NCBI GenBank assembly: GCA_963680875.1
Contig: OY804579.1
Span: forward strand, 32,349,804-32,413,803
Reading direction: 5' to 3'
DNA from: Bathymodiolus brooksi
Lineage: Eukaryota; Mollusca; Bivalvia; Mytilida; Modiolidae
Length of the DNA: 64,000 nucleotides
The notes beneath the pieces were generated by a model. It did no database searches and was not told the DNA's origin. It saw only the letters and a list, made by a program, of their open reading frames with translations. Both the position numbers and the translations under genes were made by a program. Shown in pieces: positions 1 to 12,300 of this stretch (position 1 is its first letter; each line of letters begins with the position of its first letter).

Positions 1-3000
1 TTATCTCAGAAGTGGGATAAACATTCTTGTTAGACAAGTGTTATTTCAAAGTGTGGATAAACAATCTTGTTAGACAAGTCTTATTTCAAAGTGGGATAAA
101 CAATCTTGTTAGACAAGTATTATCTCAGAAGTGGGATAAACAATCTTGTTAGACAAGTGTTGCCTCAGAAGTGGGATAAACATTTTTGTTAGACAAGTGT
201 AATTTCAGAGTGGGATACACAATCTTGTTAGAAAAGCGTTATCTCAGAAGTGAGATAAACATTCTTGTTAGACAAGTGTTATTTCAAAGTGGGATAAACA
301 ATCTTGTTAGACAAGTGTTACCTCAGAAGTAGGATAAACATTTTTGTTAGACAAGTGTAATTTCAAAGCGGGATACACAATCTTGTTAGAAAAACTTTTT
401 ATCAGAAGTGGGATAAATATTTTTGTTAGACAAGTGTTATTTCAAAGTGGGATAAATAGTCTTGCTAGACAAGGGTTATTTCAAAGTGGGAAAAAAAATA
501 TTGTTAGACAAGTGTTATTTCAAAGTGGGATAAACATTCTTGTTAGACAATTGTTATCTCAGAAGTGGGATAAACATTCTTGTTAGACAAAGTGCTATTT
601 CAAAGTGGGATACACAATCTTGTTAGAAAAGCGTTATCTCAGAAGTTGGATAAACATTCTTGCTAGACAAGTGTTATTTCAAAGTGGGATAAATAATCTT
701 GTTAGACAAATGTTATTTCAAAGTGGGATAAACAATATTGTTAGACAAGTGTTATTTCAAAGTGGGATAAACATTCTTGTTAGACAAGTGTTATCTCAGA
801 AGTTTGGATAAACATTCTTGTTAGAAAAGTGTTATTTCAAAATGGGACAAACATTCTTGTTAGACAAGTGTTATCGCAGAAGTGGAATAAACATTCTTGT
901 TAGACAATTGTTATCTCAGAAGTGGGATAAACATTCTTGTTAGACAAAGTGCTATTTCAAATTGGGATACACAATCTTGTTAGAAAAGCGTTATCTCAGA
1001 AGTTGGATAAACATTCTTGCTAGACAAGTGTTATTTCAAAGTGGGATAAATAATCTTGTTAGACAAGTGTTATTTCAAAGTGGGATAAACAATATTGTTA
1101 GACAAGTGTTATTTCAAAGTGGGATAAACATTCTTGTTAGACAAGTGTTATCTCAGAAGTGGGACAAACAATCTTGTTAGACAAGTGTTGCCTCAGAAGT
1201 GGGATACACATTTTTGTTAGACAAGTGTATTTTCAAAGTGGGATACAGAATCTTGTTAGAAAAGCGTTATCTCAGAAGTAGGATAAACATTCTTGTTAGA
1301 CAAGTGTAATTTCAAAGTGGGATAATCAATCTTGTTAGACAAGTGTTACCTCAGACGTGGCATAAACATTTTTGTTAAACAAGTGTTGCCTCAGAAGTGG
1401 GATAAACAATCTTGTTAGACAAGTGTTGCCCCAGAAGTGGGATAAACATTCTTGTTAGACAAGTGTTATTTCAAAGTGGGATAAACAATCTTGTTAGACA
1501 AGTCTTATTTCAAAGTGGGATAAACAATATTGTTAGACAAGTGTTATCTCAGAAGTGGGATAAACATTCTTGTTAGACAAGTGTTATTTCAAAGTGTGGA
1601 TAAACAATATTGTTAGACAAGTGTTATTTCAAAGTGGGATAAACATTCTTGTTAGACAATTGTTATCTCAGAAGTGGGATAAACATTCTTGTTAGACAAA
1701 GTGCTATTTCAAAGTGGGATACACAATCTTGTTAGAAAAGCGTTATCTCAGAAGTTGGATAAACATTCTTGCTAGACAAGTGTTATTTCAAAGTGGGATA
1801 AATAATCTTGTTAGACAAATGTTATTTCAAAGTGGGATAAACAATATTGTTAGACAAGTGTTATTTCAAAGTGGGATAAACATTCTTGTTAGACAAGTGT
1901 TATCTCAGAAGTTTGGATAAACATTCTTGTTAGAAAAGTGTTATTTCAAAATGGGACAAACATTCTTGTTAGACAAGTGTTATCGCAGAAGTGGAATAAA
2001 CATTCTTGTTAGACAATTGTTATCTCAGAAGTGGGATAAACATTCTTGTTAGACAAAGTGCTATTTCAAATTGGGATACACAATCTTGTTAGAAAAGCGT
2101 TATCTCAGAAGTTGGATAAACATTCTTGCTAGACAAGTGTTATTTCAAAGTGGGATAAATAATCTTGTTAGACAAGTGTTATTTCAAAGTGGGATAAACA
2201 ATATTGTTAGACAAGTGTTATTTCAAAGTGGGATAAACATTCTTGTTAGACAAGTGTTATCTCAGAAGTGGGACAAACAATCTTGTTAGACAAGTGTTAC
2301 CTCAGACGTGGCATAAACATTTTTGTTAAACAAGTGTTGCCTCAGAAGTGGGATAAACAATCTTGTTAGACAAGTGTTGCCCCAGAAGTGGGATAAACAT
2401 TCTTGTTAGACAAGTGTTATTTCAAAGTGGGATAAACAATCTTGTTAGACAAGTCTTATTTCAAAGTGGGATAAACAATATTGTTAGACAAGTGTTATCT
2501 CAGAAGTGGGATAAACATTCTTGTTAGACAAGTGTTATTTCAAAGTGTGGATAAACAATATTGTTAGACAAGTGTTATTTCAAAGTGGGATAAACATTCT
2601 TGTTAGACAAGTGTTATCTCAGAAGTGGGACAAACAATCTTGTTAGACAAGTGTTGCCTCAGAAGTGGGATACACATTTTTGTTAGACAAGTGTATTTTC
2701 AAAGTGGGATACAGAATCTTGTTAGAAAAGCGTTATCTCAGAAGTAGGATAAACATTCTTGTTAGACAAGTGTAATTTCAAAGTGGGATAAACAATCTTG
2801 TTAGACAAGTGTTACCTCAGACGTGGCATAAACATTTTTGTTAAACAAGTGTTGCCTCAGAAGTGGGATAAACAATCTTGTTAGACAAGTGTTGCCCCAG
2901 AAGTGGGATAAACATTCTTGTTAGACAAGTGTTATTTCAAAGTGGGATAAACAATCTTGTTAGACAAGTCTTATTTCAAAGTGGGATAAACAATATTGTT

Positions 3001-5450
3001 AGACAAGTGTTATCTCAGAAGTGGGATAAACATTCTTGTTAGACAAGTGTTATTTCAAAGTGTGGATAAACAATCTTGTTAGACAAGTCTTATTTCAAAG
3101 TGGGATAAACAATCTTGTTAGACAAGTATTATCTCAGAAGTGGGATAAACAATCTTGTTAGACAAGTGTTGCCTCAGAAGTGGGATAAACATTTTTGTTA
3201 GACAAGTGTAATTTCAGAGTGGGATACACAATCTTGTTAGAAAAGCGTTATCTCAGAAGTGAGATAAACATTCTTGTTAGACAAGTGTTATTTCAAAGTG
3301 GGATAAACAATCTTGTTAGACAAGTGTTACCTCAGAAGTAGGATAAACATTTTTGTTAGACAAGTGTAATTTCAAAGCGGGATACACAATCTTGTTAGAA
3401 AAACTTTTTATCAGAAGTGGGATAAATATTTTTGTTAGACAAGTGTTATTTCAAAGTGGGATAAATAGTCTTGCTAGACAAGGGTTATTTCAAAGTGGGA
3501 AAAAAAATATTGTTAGACAAGTGTTATTTCAAAGTGGGATAAACATTCTTGTTAGACAATTGTTATCTCAGAAGTGGGATAAACATTCTTGTTAGACAAA
3601 GTGCTATTTCAAAGTGGGATACACAATCTTGTTAGAAAAGCGTTATCTCAGAAGTTGGATAAACATTCTTGCTAGACAAGTGTTATTTCAAAGTGGGATA
3701 AATAATCTTGTTAGACAAATGTTATTTCAAAGTGGGATAAACAATATTGTTAGACAAGTGTTATTTCAAAGTGGGATAAACATTCTTGTTAGACAAGTGT
3801 TATCTCAGAAGTTTGGATAAACATTCTTGTTAGAAAAGTGTTATTTCAAAATGGGACAAACATTCTTGTTAGACAAGTGTTATCGCAGAAGTGGAATAAA
3901 CATTCTTGTTAGACAATTGTTATCTCAGAAGTGGGATAAACATTCTTGTTAGACAAAGTGCTATTTCAAATTGGGATACACAATCTTGTTAGAAAAGCGT
4001 TATCTCAGAAGTTGGATAAACATTCTTGCTAGACAAGTGTTATTTCAAAGTGGGATAAATAATCTTGTTAGACAAGTGTTATTTCAAAGTGGGATAAACA
4101 ATATTGTTAGACAAGTGTTATTTCAAAGTGGGATAAACATTCTTGTTAGACAAGTGTTATCTCAGAAGTGGGACAAACAATCTTGTTAGACAAGTGTTGC
4201 CTCAGAAGTGGGATACACATTTTTGTTAGACAAGTGTATTTTCAAAGTGGGATACAGAATCTTGTTAGAAAAGCGTTATCTCAGAAGTAGGATAAACATT
4301 CTTGTTAGACAAGTGTAATTTCAAAGTGGGATAATCAATCTTGTTAGACAAGTGTTACCTCAGACGTGGCATAAACATTTTTGTTAAACAAGTGTTGCCT
4401 CAGAAGTGGGATAAACAATCTTGTTAGACAAGTGTTGCCCCAGAAGTGGGATAAACATTCTTGTTAGACAAGTGTTATTTCAAAGTGGGATAAACAATCT
4501 TGTTAGACAAGTCTTATTTCAAAGTGGGATAAACAATATTGTTAGACAAGTGTTATCTCAGAAGTGGGATAAACATTCTTGTTAGACAAGTGTTATTTCA
4601 AAGTGTGGATAAACAATCTTGTTAGACAAGTCTTATTTCAAAGTGGGATAAACAATCTTGTTAGACAAGTATTATCTCAGAAGTGGGATAAACAATCTTG
4701 TTAGACAAGTGTTGCCTCAGAAGTGGGATAAACATTTTTGTTAGACAAGTGTAATTTCAGAGTGGGATACACAATCTTGTTAGAAAAGCGTTATCTCAGA
4801 AGTGGGATAAACATTCTTGTTAGACAAGTGTTATTTCAAAGTGGGATAAACAATCTTGTTAGACAAGTGTTACCTCAGAAGTAGGATAAACATTTTTGTT
4901 AGACAAGTGTAATTTCAAAGATAGGGATACACAATCTTGTTAGAAAAACTTTTTATCAGAAGTGGGATAAATATTTTTGTTAGACAAGTGTTATTTCAAA
5001 GTGGGATAAATAGTCTTGCTAGACAAGGGTTATTTCAAAGTGGGAAAAAAAATATTGTTAGACAATTGTTATTTCAAAGTGGGACAAACATTCTTGTTAG
5101 ACAAGTGTTATTTCAAAGTGGGATACACATTCTTGTTAGACAAGTGTTATTTCAAAGTGGGACAAACATTCTTGTTAGACAAGTGTTATCTCAGAAGTGG
5201 GATAACCATTCTTGCTAGACAAGTGTTATTTCAAAGTGGGATAAACAATCTTGTTAGACAAGTGTTATTTCAAAGTGGGATAAACATTCTTGTTAGACAA
5301 GTGTTATTTCAAAGTGGGATAACCAATCTTGTTAAACAAGTGTTATTTCAAAGTGGGATGCACAATCTTGTTAGACAAGTGTAATTTCAAAGTGGAATAA
5401 ACAATCTTGTTATACAAGTGTTATTTCAAAGTGGGATGCACAATTTTATC
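1..5450. repeat. Minisatellite array, 39/40-bp unit (about 138 copies)
   Basis: A continuous head-to-tail array runs from the first base. The unit alternates between a 39-bp form containing ttatttcaaagtgggataaa and a 40-bp form containing ttatctcagaagtgggataa; both continue with cttgttagacaagtg. Units are grouped into higher-order blocks. A module starting at position 1 recurs at 3010 and 4553; modules starting near 605 and 962 recur 1109 bp and 3009 bp downstream. Because 39 is a multiple of 3, short open frames appear, but they only spell the repeat and end at the 40-bp units. The array is probably inside an intron of the polycystin-like gene downstream; that placement is inferred from the first visible exon being internal. 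Confidence 0.95.
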
Positions 5451-7660
5451 AGGTAGGCATTGTCTCAGTAGTTGGGTAAAACTTTGTAAGATAAGCCATC
5501 TCAGAAGTGGAATAATAACTCTTGTGAGTTGGGTAAAACTCTGTAAGATAAGCCATCTCAGAAGTGGAATAATAACTATTGTGGGTTGGGAAAAACTCTG
5601 TAAGATAACTATCTCAGAAGAGGAATACTAACTCTTGTGAGTTGGGTAAAGCTTTGTAAGATAAGCCATCTCAGAAGTGGAATAGTAACTCTTGTGAGTT
5701 GTGTAAAACTTTGTAAGATAAGCCATCTCAGAGGTGGAATAATTACTCTTGTGGGTTGGGTAAAACTTTGTAAGATAAGCCATCTCAGAAGAGGAATAAT
5801 AACTTGTGGGTTGGGTAAAACTTTGAAAGATAAGCCATCTCAGAAGAGGTATAATAATTCTTGTGGGTTGGGTAAAACTTTGTGAGATAAGCCATCTCAG
5901 AAGTGGAATAATTACTCTTGTGAGTTGGGTAAAACTTTGTAAGATAAGCCATCTCAGAGGTGGAATAATTACTCTTGTGTGTTGGGTAAAACTATGTAGG
6001 ATAAGCCATCTCAGAAGAGGAATAATAACTCTTGCGAGTTGGGTAAAACTTTGTAAGATAAGCCATCTCACAGGTGGAATAATTACTCTTGTGGGTTGGG
6101 TAAAACTTTGTAAGATTAGCCATCTCAGAAGAGAAATAATAACTCTTGTGAGTTGGGTAAAACTTTGTAAGATAAGCCATCTCAGAAGAGGTATAATAAC
6201 TCTTGTGAGTTGGGTAAAACTTTGTGAGATAAGCCATCTCAGAAGTGGAATAATTACTCTTGTGATTTGGGTAAAACTTTGTAAGATAAGCCATCTCAGA
6301 GATGGATTAATTACTCTTGTGGGTTGGGTAAAACTTTGTGAGATAAGCCATCTCAGAGGTGGAATAATTACTCTTGCGAGTTGGGTAAAACTTTGTAAGA
6401 TAAGCCATCTCAGAAGAGGAATAATAACTCTTGTGAGTTGGGTAAAACTTTGTGAGATAAGCCATCTCAGAAGTGGAATAATTACTCTTGTGAGTTGGGT
6501 AAAACTTTGTAAGATAAGCCATCTCAGAGGTGGAATAATTACTCTTGTGGGTTGGGTAAAACTTTGTAAGATAAGCCATCTCAGAAGTGGAATAATAACT
6601 CTTGTGAGTTGGGTAAAACTTTGTGAGATAAGCCATCTCAGAAGTGGAATAATTACTCTTGTGATTTGGGTAAAACTTTGTAAGATAAGCCATCTCAGAG
6701 GTGGATTAATTACTCTTGTGGGTTGGGTAAAACTTTGTAAGATAAGCCATCTCAGAGGTGGAATAATTACTCTTGCGAGTTGGGTAAAACTTTGTATGAT
6801 ATGCCATCTCAGAAGAGGAATAATAACTCTTGTGAGTTGGGTAAAACATTGTGAGATAAGCCATCTCAGAAGTGGAATAATTACTCTTGTGAGTTGGGTA
6901 AAACTTTGTAAGATAAGCCATCTCAGAGGTGGAATAATTACTCTTGTGGGTTGGGTAAAACTTTGTAAGATAAGCCATCTCAGAAGTGGAATAATAACTA
7001 TTGTGGGTTGGGTAAAACTCTGTAAGATAAGCCATCTCAAAAGAGGAATAATAACTCTTGAGAGTTGGATAAAACTCTGTAAGATAAGCCATCTCAGAGG
7101 TGGAATAATAACTATTGTGGGTTGGGTAAAACTCTGTAAGATAACTATCTCAGAAGAGGAATAATAACTCTTGTGAGTAGGGTAAAACTTTGTAAGATAA
7201 CCCAAATCAGAAGTAGAATAGTAACTCTTGTGAGTTGTGTAAAACTTTGTAAGATAAGCCATCTCAGAGGTGGAATAATTACTTGTGAGTTGGGTAAAAC
7301 TTTGTGAGATAAGCCATCTCAGAAGTGGAATAATTACTCTTGTGAGTTGGGTAAAACTTTGTAAGATAAGCCATCTCAGAGGTGGAATAATTACTCTTGT
7401 GAGTTGTGTAAAATTTGTGAGATAGGCCATCTCAGAAGAGGAATAATAACTCTTGTGAGTTGGGTAAAACTCTAAGGTAAGTTATCTCAGAAGCAAAATA
7501 ATAACCCCTGTGAGTTGGGTAAAACTTTGCAAGATAAGCCATCTCAGAAGTGAAAAAATAACTCTTGTGAGTTAGGTAAAACTTTGTAAGATAGCCATCT
7601 CAGAAGAGGAATAATAACTCTTGTGAGTTGGGTAAAGCTCTGTAAGGTGCGGGATAAAAC
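5451..7660. repeat. Minisatellite array, 57-bp unit (about 39 copies)
   Basis: At about 5450 the 39-bp repeat changes into a 57-bp repeat whose unit contains ccatctcagaagtggaataa, ctcttgtgagttgggtaaaa and ctttgtaagataag. The first half clearly resembles the 39-bp unit, and the second half (ttgggtaaaactttgtaagataag) looks like a more diverged copy of it, so the 57-mer may be a modified dimer. The period is exactly 19 codons, which keeps several frames open on both strands for hundreds of codons (for example 5863-7164 plus and 5628-7430 minus). These frames are translations of DNA repeats, with no start context, domain or non-repeat flank, and I do not call them genes. Confidence 0.93.
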
Positions 7661-9107
7661 TCCAATGAGGTTAGTGTCATCTCAGAAGTGGGACAAACAA
7701 TTTCTGTGAGATAAGGGTTATCTCCAAAGAGGGATTTTTTAATTGTCACAGCAATATCTGGATTTATTTAATGATAATTCCAACAAAAATATATATGATA
7801 TTTTGTGGTGTTCAAAACATTTGTAGTGTGTTATTCGTCCATAAGAAGATTAGCTTCCCTGTATGGAATGACAAAAATAAATCAAAATCTTATTACTGTA
7901 TAGATTTCTAAAATTATTGGTTTTATTTAAAGAGGAATAATAACTCTTGTGAGTTGGATAAAACTCTGTAAGATAAGCCATCTCAGAAGTGGAATAATAA
8001 CTATTGTGGGTTGGGTAAAACTCTGTAAGATAACTATCTCAGAAGAGGAATAATAACTCTTGTGAGTTGGGTAAAACTTTGTAAGATAAGCCATCTCAAT
8101 AGAGGAATAATAACTCTTGTGAGTTGGGTAAAACTCTGTAAGATAAGCCATCTCAGAAGTGGAATAATAACTATTGTGGGTTGGGTAAAACTCTGTAAGA
8201 TAACTATCTCAGAAGAGGAATAATAATTCTTGTGGGTTGGGTAACACTTTGTAAGATAACCCAAATCAGAAGTAGAATAGTAACTCTTGTGAGTTGTGTA
8301 AAACTTTGTAAGATAAGCCATCTTAGAGGTGGAATAATTACTCTTGTGGGTTGTGTAAAACTTTGTAAGATAAGCCATCTCAGTTGTGGAATAATTACTC
8401 TTGTGGGTTGAGTAAAACTTTGTAAGATAAGCCATCTCAGAAGAGGTATAATAACTCTAGTGAGTTGGGTAAAACTTTGTGAGATAAGCCATCTCAGAAG
8501 TAGAATAATTACTCTTGTGAGTTGGGTAAAACCTTGTAAGATAAGCCATCTCAGAGGTGGAATAATTACTCTTGTGAGTTGTGTAAAATTTGTGAGATAG
8601 GCCATCTCAGAAGAAGAATAATAACTCTTGTGAGTTGGGTAAAACTCTAAGGTAAGTTATCTCAGAAGCAAAATAATAACCCCTGTGAGTTGGGTAAAAC
8701 TTTGCAAGATAAGCCATCTCAGAAGTGAAAAAATAACTCTTGTGAGTTAGGTAAAACTTTGTAAGATAAGCCATCTCAGAAGAGGAATAATAACTCTTGT
8801 GAGTTGGATAAAGCTCTGTAAGGTGCGGGATAAAACTCCAATGAGGTTAGTGTCATCTCAGAAGTGGGACAAACAATTTCTGTGAGATAAGGGTTATCTC
8901 CAAAGAGGGATTTTTTAATTGTCACAGCAATATCTGGATTTTATTTAATGATAATTCCAACAAAAATATATATGATATTTTGTGGTGTTCAAAACATTTG
9001 TAGTGTGTTATTCGTCCATAAGAAGATTAGCTTCACTGTATGGAATGACAAAAATAAATCAAAATCTTATTACTGTATAGATTTCTAAAATTATTGGTTT
9101 TATTTAA
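6754..9107. repeat. 1,177-bp tandem duplication including part of the 57-bp array
   Basis: The unique segment ending ttattggttttatttaa at 7930 is found again ending at 9107 with a constant offset of 1177 bp (1176 before one inserted t). After 7930 the sequence jumps back into the 57-bp array (7931-8826), whereas after 9107 it continues to the exon at 9132. The duplicated block is therefore array plus intron flank, about 6754-7930 and 7931-9107. The breakpoint lies 24 bp upstream of the exon. Confidence 0.85.
7661..7930. other. Non-repetitive intron segment, first of two copies
   Basis: An AT-rich unique stretch follows the array edge (gtgggacaaacaatttctgt and a run around ggttatctccaaagaggg). 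It recurs almost identically at 8837-9107, offset by 1176-1177 bp. No coding frame, RNA gene or terminal repeat is visible. Confidence 0.7.
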
Positions 9108-9131
9108 TCCTGAAATATGCCAACATTTTAG

Positions 9132-9362
9132 CCAACGACAGAAACAACCATGACAGAGACAGTTTGTGACTGTACCAATCCACCAGGGAACAGTTTCGCT
9201 ACAACATTCTATGTACCACCAAACACCATCGATTTCAGTTCTGTCTTCTCTAAGTTTGATATCAGTAACAGTGCTGTATTGTTCACGGTTGTTGGACTTA
9301 TTGTACTGTTTATAATCATCAGTATCTGGGCATATCGACAGGACAGGAAAGACCCGGAAAAG
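9132..9362 (+). CDS. Polycystin-like exon 1 in window: degenerate GPS and TM1
   Basis: The acceptor is acattttag at 9123-9131 and the donor is aag|gtgggt at 9363; the exon is 77 codons, phase 0 at both ends. It reads through [20 protein letters not shown] and a hydrophobic segment ([20 protein letters not shown], residues 48-67), then [10 protein letters not shown]. The family pattern after the GPS is C-x-C-x-H-L-T followed by F-x-V-x-P-N-x-I-D-F and TM1 ending in an RxDRKD-like motif; all of that is present except the H-L-T cleavage triad, replaced by N-P-P. The ATG at 9150 is internal, not a start. The exon start phase is inferred because the upstream exon is outside the window. Confidence 0.88.
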
Positions 9363-12300
9363 GTGGGTATAAACATATTAAACAGTGTCATTGGTCTAAA
9401 CATGTTTCACTGATTGAACTTTGTATAATAATTTTGACCTTTGCTAATGTTCAAAATTAAAGTTGAGTAGAATAAATTTGATCTTCTTCATGTTACACAC
9501 CAGCAAAGTATTGTGTAAATATGAAACCATCCACTCAATCTAAAAAAATAATTAAAGACCATGTACATGCTATATACATAGTGAAAAGCTGATCTGAATA
9601 CCACTTGATGAATATTATTATATTCATAATGAATTGTTATTAGATAATGTTAGACACACGATCACTTTTATTCTGCACTTGTTCTATTTGAGCAGTCATA
9701 TTACATTGACTGGATACATTTTTGTTATCTACGGTCATCAAGATATAACTATTCTGGTACCTGACTCATGTTGAACAAAGGTAAGAAACGGTAACAGTAT
9801 ACGCCTGGGCTTCATAGAGGACACCTTAAAAAGGACGAGAACGATAATTGTTTCTGCTCTTTTTAGACAATTTGACAGTTGTTTTTGGATATTTATCAAT
9901 GCAGGATAAACACAATAATATGTACATTGTCGAAAAATATGGATTTGCACTCGCTGCAAAACGGGACAGAAAAACTCACCAATAGCTGGCTTTTTCTACC
10001 TGGTTCTCAAGTTCGTGCAAATACATTTTATATTTCTCGACAATGTACGTATATTGTCTGTATATACCATGACGGTCGGTGCTCTTGTTATAAAGAGGTA
10101 GTTTCTATATAAAATATATAAACATGTTATTTATAATTTTTCCATGTGTCGTATCATATCATGCAGACAATATACCATTTGATGAGTGTCAGTACACGTT
10201 ATTTTTCAGTGTGCCGTGTCCTATCTTGCAGACAATATACAATTTAATGAGCGCCAGTACATGTTATTTTTCAGTGTGCCGTGTCCCATCTTGTAGACAA
10301 TGCACCATCTGATAATTAGCTTTACATTTTTATTACAGTGGGCCGTGTGCTATCTTATAGACAATGCACCATCTGATAATTACCTTTACATTTTTATTAC
10401 AGTGTGCCGTGTCCTATCTTGCAGACAATGCACCATCTGATAATTACCTTTGTATTTTTATTACAGTGGGCCGTGACCTATCTTATAGACAATGTACCAT
10501 CTGATAATTACCTTTACATTTTTATTACAGTGGGCCGTGTCCTATCTTATAGACAATGCACCATCTGATAATTACCTTTACATTTTTATTACAGTGGGCC
10601 GTGTCCTATCTTGTAGACAATGCACCATCTGATAATTACCTTGACATTTGTATTACAGTGGGCCGTGACCTATCTTATAGACAATGCACCATCTGATAAT
10701 TACCTTTACATTTTTATTACAGTGGGCCGTGTCCTATCTTGTAGACAATGCACCATCAGATAATTATCTTTACATTTTTATTACAGTGGGCCGTGTCCTA
10801 TCTGGTAGACAATGCACCATCTGATAATTACCTTTACATTTTTATTACAGTGGGCCGTGTCCTATCTTATAGACAATGCACCATCAGATAATTACCTTTA
10901 CATTTTTATTACAGTGGGCCGTGTCCTATCTGGTAGACAATGCACCATCTGATAATTACCTTTACATTTTTATTACAGTGGGCCGTGTCCTATCTTATAG
11001 ACAATGCACCATCTGATAATTACCTTTACATTTTTATTACAGTGGGCCGTGTCCTATCTGGTAGACAATGCACCATCTGATAATTACCTTTACATTTTTA
11101 TTACAGTGGGCGTGTCCTATCTTATAGACAATGCACCATCTGATAATTACCTTTACATTTTTATTACAGTGGGCCGTGTCCTATCTGGTAGACAATGCAC
11201 CATCTGATAATTACCTTTACATTTTTTTTACAGTGGGCGTGTCCTATCTTATAGACAATGCACCATCTGATAATTACCTTTACATTTTCATTACAGTGGG
11301 TCGTGTCCTATCTTGTAGACAATGCACCATCTGATAATTACCTTTACATTTTCATTACAGTGGGCCGTGACCTATCTTATAGACAATGCACCATCTGATA
11401 ATTACCTTTACATTTTTATTACAGTGGGCCGTGTCCTATCTGGTAGACAATGCACCATCTGATAATTACCTTTACGTTTTTATTACAGTGGGCCGTGTCC
11501 TATCTGGTAGACAATGCACCATCTGATAATTACCTTTACATTTTTATTACAGTGGGCCGTGTCCTATCTTATAGACAATGCACCATCTGATAATTACCAT
11601 TACATTTTCATTACAGTGGGCCGTGTCCTATCTTGTAGACAATGCACCATCTGATAATTACCTTTACATTTTCATTACAGTGGGTCGTGTCCTATCTTGT
11701 AGACAATGCACCATCTGATAATTACCTTTACATTTTCATTACAGTGGGTCGTGTCCTATCTTATAGACAATGCACCATCTGATAATTACCTTGACATTTG
11801 TATTACAGTGGGCCGTGACCTATCTTATAGACAATGCACCATCTGATAATTAGCTTTACATTTTTATTACAGTGGGCCGTGTGCTATCTTATAGACAATG
11901 CACCATCTGATAATTACCTTTACATTTTTATTACAGTGTGCCGTGTCCTATCTTGCAGACAATGCACCATCTGATAATTACCTTTGTATTTTTATTACAG
12001 TGGGCCGTGACCTATCTTATAGACAATGTACCATCTGATAATTACCTTTACATTTTTATTACAGTGGGCCGTGTCCTATCTTATAGACAATGCACCATCT
12101 GATAATTACCTTTACATTTTTATTACAGTGGGCCGTGTCCTATCTTGTAGACAATGCACCATCTGATAATTACCTTGACATTTGTATTACAGTGGGCCGT
12201 GACCTATCTTATAGACAATGCACCATCTGATAATTACCTTTACATTTTTATTACAGTGGGCCGTGTCCTATCTTGTAGACAATGCACCATCAGATAATTA

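Noticed and set aside
344..5384. Short frames in the 39-bp array (60-120 codons)
   Set aside because: Repeat translations starting from TTG-type codons; frames end wherever a 40-bp unit shifts the phase.
5628..7430. Long open frames in the 57-bp array (600 codons minus, 433 codons plus)
   Set aside because: They are translations of a repeat whose period is a multiple of 3, overlapping on both strands, with no domain and no non-repeat sequence.
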